From an uncultured Bacilli bacterium (GTDB taxonomy: Bacteria > Bacillota_I > Bacilli_A > RF39 > UBA660), in assembly GCA_947625425.1 (NCBI GenBank), contig CANQOH010000049.1, positions 1 to 7,464 of the forward strand: 7,464 nucleotides of DNA, written 5' to 3'. Positions 5,857 to 7,464 of this stretch are shown here, one piece after another; the first letter of the stretch is position 1; each line of letters starts with the position of its first letter. Position numbers and translations under genes: made by a program. The notes beneath the pieces were generated by a model, which was given only the letters and a program-made list of their open reading frames with translations, had not been told where the DNA came from and ran no database searches.

Positions 5857-5949
5857 AAAAGTGGGTACAAAAAGGTGTAAATTTTAATAAAAAGTGGGTA
5901 CAAAAAGGTGTAAATTCCAACGAAAAGTGAGTACAAAAAGGTGTAAATA
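5857..5949 (+). repeat. Three direct repeats with a 33-bp period upstream of the DUF4143 gene
   Basis: A 27-base unit, AAAA followed by GTGGGTACAAAAAGGTGTAA and three more bases, occurs at 5857-5883, 5890-5916 and 5923-5949. The first two are identical; the third has two changes (GTGAG for GTGGG, and the last base). The spacers differ, so constraint appears to act on the units. The 33-bp period is close to three helical turns, placing the sites on about the same DNA face. Each unit contains the small inverted pair TACA...TGTA. The last copy abuts the predicted -10 box. They are probably binding sites for a regulator, perhaps the ATPase itself. Confidence 0.85.
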
Positions 5950-5951
5950 TA

Positions 5952-5960
5952 TGATATTAT
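5952..5960 (+). promoter_or_regulatory. Candidate extended -10 promoter of the DUF4143 ATPase gene
   Basis: TGATATTAT matches the extended -10 pattern TGnTAnnnT. The -35 region 17 bases upstream falls inside the third direct repeat and is poor (TACAAA), which would suit a promoter dependent on an activator bound at the repeats. The leader would be only about 14 bases. Confidence 0.4.
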
Positions 5961-5969
5961 GGATATATA

Positions 5970-5977
5970 GAGGTGAT
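5970..5977 (+). promoter_or_regulatory. Ribosome binding site that sets the DUF4143 start at 5981
   Basis: GAGGTGAT is a near-perfect match to the 16S anti-SD sequence and lies at normal distance from the ATG at 5981. An upstream in-frame GTG at 5894 would instead translate the direct repeats and has no comparable site, so the shorter protein was chosen. Confidence 0.85.
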
Positions 5978-5980
5978 TCT

Positions 5981-7297
5981 ATGAAAAGAAAAATTTATAA
6001 TGACTTACTTAAATGGAAAGAGAAAAAAGAATTTAAACCTTTAATTGTTTTGGGGGTTAGACAATGTGGTAAGTCTTACATAATTAATGAGTTTTGTAAG
6101 AATGAATTTAAACATTATAAAAAAATAAATTTATTCCAAGATACAAAAGTAATTGATTTATATAAATCTAGTGATGATTCAGATAAAAAATATCAAGATT
6201 TAAAATTATTACTAAATTTTGATTTCGATATGGAAGATAGTGTTTTATTCATAGATGAAATACAAGAGTGTGAAGAATTAATTTCTGAATTAAAATATTT
6301 TAATGAGAAACATAGTAATGTTAGGATTATTTGTGCTGGTTCTTTATTAGGTGTAAAACTAGCAAGGTTAACAAGGCCTTTTCCCGTAGGTAAGGTATCA
6401 AGATTGTATATGTATCCAATGGATTTTGAAGAGTTTTTAATTGCTTTTAATGAGGAAATGTTATTAAACAGAATAAAAGAATGCTTTGATTATAATCAAA
6501 CTATGGGGATCTTACATAATAAAGCACTTGATTATTATAAAAAGTATTTATTGTCAGGTGGTATGCCAGAAAGTATAAAAGAATTAATTAATGTAAAAGA
6601 TGCCTATTATTATAATCTTGAAGTTTTAAATGATATTGTTGCCGATTATCAAAATGATATGAATAATCATGTTACAAATGCTGTTGAAACTTTAAAATTA
6701 AATAAGATATATAATTCTTTACCATCTCAATTACAAAATGCTTCAAAGAAATTTCAATATTCTATTGTTGATTCAGATGCTAAATCAAGAGAGTATTCTA
6801 CACCACTTAATTGGTTAGAAGCAAGTAATATGGTACAAATAAGTAAATGTATAAAAATACCACAGAAACCCTTATTAGGTTTTGTGGATGAAGGAACATT
6901 TAAAGTGTATTATTCAGATGTTGGTATATTTAATAGAATATTAAATAACGATATAAAAACTATTCTTTTAGATGAAATGAATTTATATAGTGGTATTATT
7001 GCTGAGAATTATGTTGCAAATCAGTTAAAATCAAGTGGAATAGATTTATTATATTGGAGAGGTACTAGAGATGCTGAAATTGATTTTTTAATTACTACTC
7101 CTAATGATGGAATAATACCAATTGAAGTTAAAGCTGGAGAGAATACACAATCAAAGAGTTTAAAAGTTTATGATGAATTATATCATCCAAATTATATGAT
7201 TAGAATTAGTTCAAAGGATTTTGGATATAATTCAGAGACAAGAATTAAATCAATTCCGTTATATGCTGCATTCTTAGTAAAAAAATTAGTTGATTAA
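5981..7297 (+). CDS. AAA-type ATPase with C-terminal DUF4143 domain
   Basis: The 438-residue protein has an N-terminal AAA_14-type P-loop domain: Walker A GVRQCGKS (25-32), Walker B VLFIDE (88-93) and a sensor-like IICAGSLLG (116-124). The middle and C-terminal part is DUF4143, recognisable by YLLSGGMPE (189-197), GIIAENYVANQL (338-349) and DAEIDFLI followed by IPIEVKAG (364-386). Asp368, Glu382 and Lys384 in that last block have PD-(D/E)xK nuclease-like spacing, a known feature of this family whose activity is unproven. The length and all motifs indicate an intact gene. Such ATPases are common, patchily distributed and of unknown function; links to mobile DNA or defence are often suspected. 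It stands alone, with three upstream repeats and its own terminator, between tRNA-Trp and a tRNA fragment. Cytoplasmic. Confidence 0.9.
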   Translation: MKRKIYNDLLKWKEKKEFKPLIVLGVRQCGKSYIINEFCKNEFKHYKKINLFQDTKVIDLYKSSDDSDKKYQDLKLLLNFDFDMEDSVLFIDEIQECEELISELKYFNEKHSNVRIICAGSLLGVKLARLTRPFPVGKVSRLYMYPMDFEEFLIAFNEEMLLNRIKECFDYNQTMGILHNKALDYYKKYLLSGGMPESIKELINVKDAYYYNLEVLNDIVADYQNDMNNHVTNAVETLKLNKIYNSLPSQLQNASKKFQYSIVDSDAKSREYSTPLNWLEASNMVQISKCIKIPQKPLLGFVDEGTFKVYYSDVGIFNRILNNDIKTILLDEMNLYSGIIAENYVANQLKSSGIDLLYWRGTRDAEIDFLITTPNDGIIPIEVKAGENTQSKSLKVYDELYHPNYMIRISSKDFGYNSETRIKSIPLYAAFLVKKLVD

Positions 7298-7315
7298 GGA
7301 TTATATTTAATCTAT

Positions 7316-7345
7316 AAAAAACCTAGTATCTTACTACTAGGTTTT
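7316..7345. terminator. Bidirectional terminator between the DUF4143 gene and tRNA-Trp
   Basis: CCTAGTA (7322-7328) and TACTAGG (7335-7341) form a seven-pair stem, extended by A-T pairs on both sides. It has T tracts on both strands, longer on the minus strand, so it can end both the ATPase transcript and the converging tRNA transcript. Confidence 0.85.
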
Positions 7346-7356
7346 AAATTTCAAAA

Positions 7357-7430
7357 TGGCAGGGGTAGCAGGAGTTGAACCCACATCAGCGGTTTTGGAG
7401 ACCGACGTTCTACCATTGAACTATACCCCT
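7357..7430 (-). tRNA. trnW: tRNA-Trp (anticodon CCA)
   Basis: A complete 74-base cloverleaf with a perfect seven-pair acceptor stem (AGGGGTA with TACCCCT), D stem GTTC/GAAC, anticodon loop CTCCAAA (CCA, reading UGG), T loop TTCAACT, discriminator G and encoded CCA. It resembles Bacillus tRNA-Trp closely. The lowest anticodon-stem pair is a U-C mismatch, and the T stem has two G-U pairs. The 3' half recurs at 5698-5746. Confidence 0.96.
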
Positions 7431-7448
7431 AAAAAATGTAACAATTTC

Positions 7449-7457
7449 ATTATAGCA
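7449..7457 (-). promoter_or_regulatory. Extended -10 promoter of tRNA-Trp
   Basis: On the minus strand TGCTATAAT is a perfect extended -10 box, placing the start near 7442, about a dozen bases before the mature tRNA 5' end. The -35 box would lie beyond the window edge. Confidence 0.7.
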
Positions 7458-7464
7458 TAAAACT

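Larger units (their letters stand above)
5698..7401. mobile_element. Putative minimal tRNA-Trp-integrated element carrying the DUF4143 ATPase
   Basis: Two direct copies of the tRNA-Trp 3' half (5698-5746 and 7353-7401) bound about 1.65 kb with a single gene, its own upstream repeats and its own terminator. Elements inserted by tyrosine recombinases restore the tRNA at one end and leave a 3' fragment at the other, which is the arrangement seen. No integrase or excisionase lies inside, so this would be a satellite needing help in trans, or a remnant after deletion. A segmental duplication of the tRNA gene, later decayed, is the main alternative. Confidence 0.5.

Noticed and set aside
5857..5949. 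Possible short CRISPR array
   Set aside because: The spacers are only six bases, there are three units, and no cas genes are nearby; phased promoter-proximal binding sites fit better.
5894..5980. GTG-initiated N-terminal extension of the DUF4143 ATPase
   Set aside because: It would translate the second and third direct repeats into a repetitive basic peptide, while a near-perfect GAGGTGAT site precedes the ATG at 5981, where family similarity begins.

Overview
The window looks like a chromosome segment of a low-GC, Gram-positive Firmicute, probably an uncultured gut Bacilli lineage (Erysipelotrichia/RF39-like). This rests on AT-rich codon use, AGGAGG-type ribosome binding sites, sigma-A-like promoters, poly-T terminators, lipobox lipoproteins and a tRNA with encoded CCA. 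A CwlJ-type cortex hydrolase suggests an endospore former. The lineage is inferred; the standard genetic code fits all genes.

Left part (1-3964). After the apparent 3' end of an unidentified plus-strand gene and a bidirectional terminator, five genes lie on the minus strand. Read from 3894 downwards they are: a two-helix membrane protein carrying an intact M15 (VanY-like) peptidase domain, a lipoprotein with a C-terminal membrane helix, a second two-helix membrane protein ending in a different, probably beta-rich domain, a second lipoprotein paralogous to the first, and cwlJ. The first four form a tightly packed operon made of two tandem copies of one module (pilin-like membrane protein plus lipoprotein). 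The N-terminal membrane parts are conserved and the exported C-terminal domains have been exchanged. This unnamed envelope system is the best candidate for something undescribed. A terminator separates it from cwlJ.

Middle (3965-5668). A divergent promoter drives a secreted protein of about 530 residues: a signal peptide, a very long Ala/Lys/Glu coiled coil with recent 42-bp internal duplications, and a C-terminal cap with an InlB-repeat-like ending. Its -35 box lies 3 bp from a candidate -35 box for the minus-strand operon, so the two units may be co-regulated as one surface structure.

Right part (5669-7464). An intact tRNA-Trp gene (7357-7430, minus) and a decayed copy of its 3' half (5698-5746, same orientation) flank one gene for a DUF4143 AAA-type ATPase. 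The duplicated part begins at the anticodon loop and runs to the tRNA 3' end, which is the geometry left by tyrosine-recombinase integration into a tRNA gene. The 1.65-kb segment therefore looks like a minimal or decayed integrated element without an integrase. The ATPase gene is preceded by three direct repeats at an exact 33-bp period, ending just upstream of its likely promoter.
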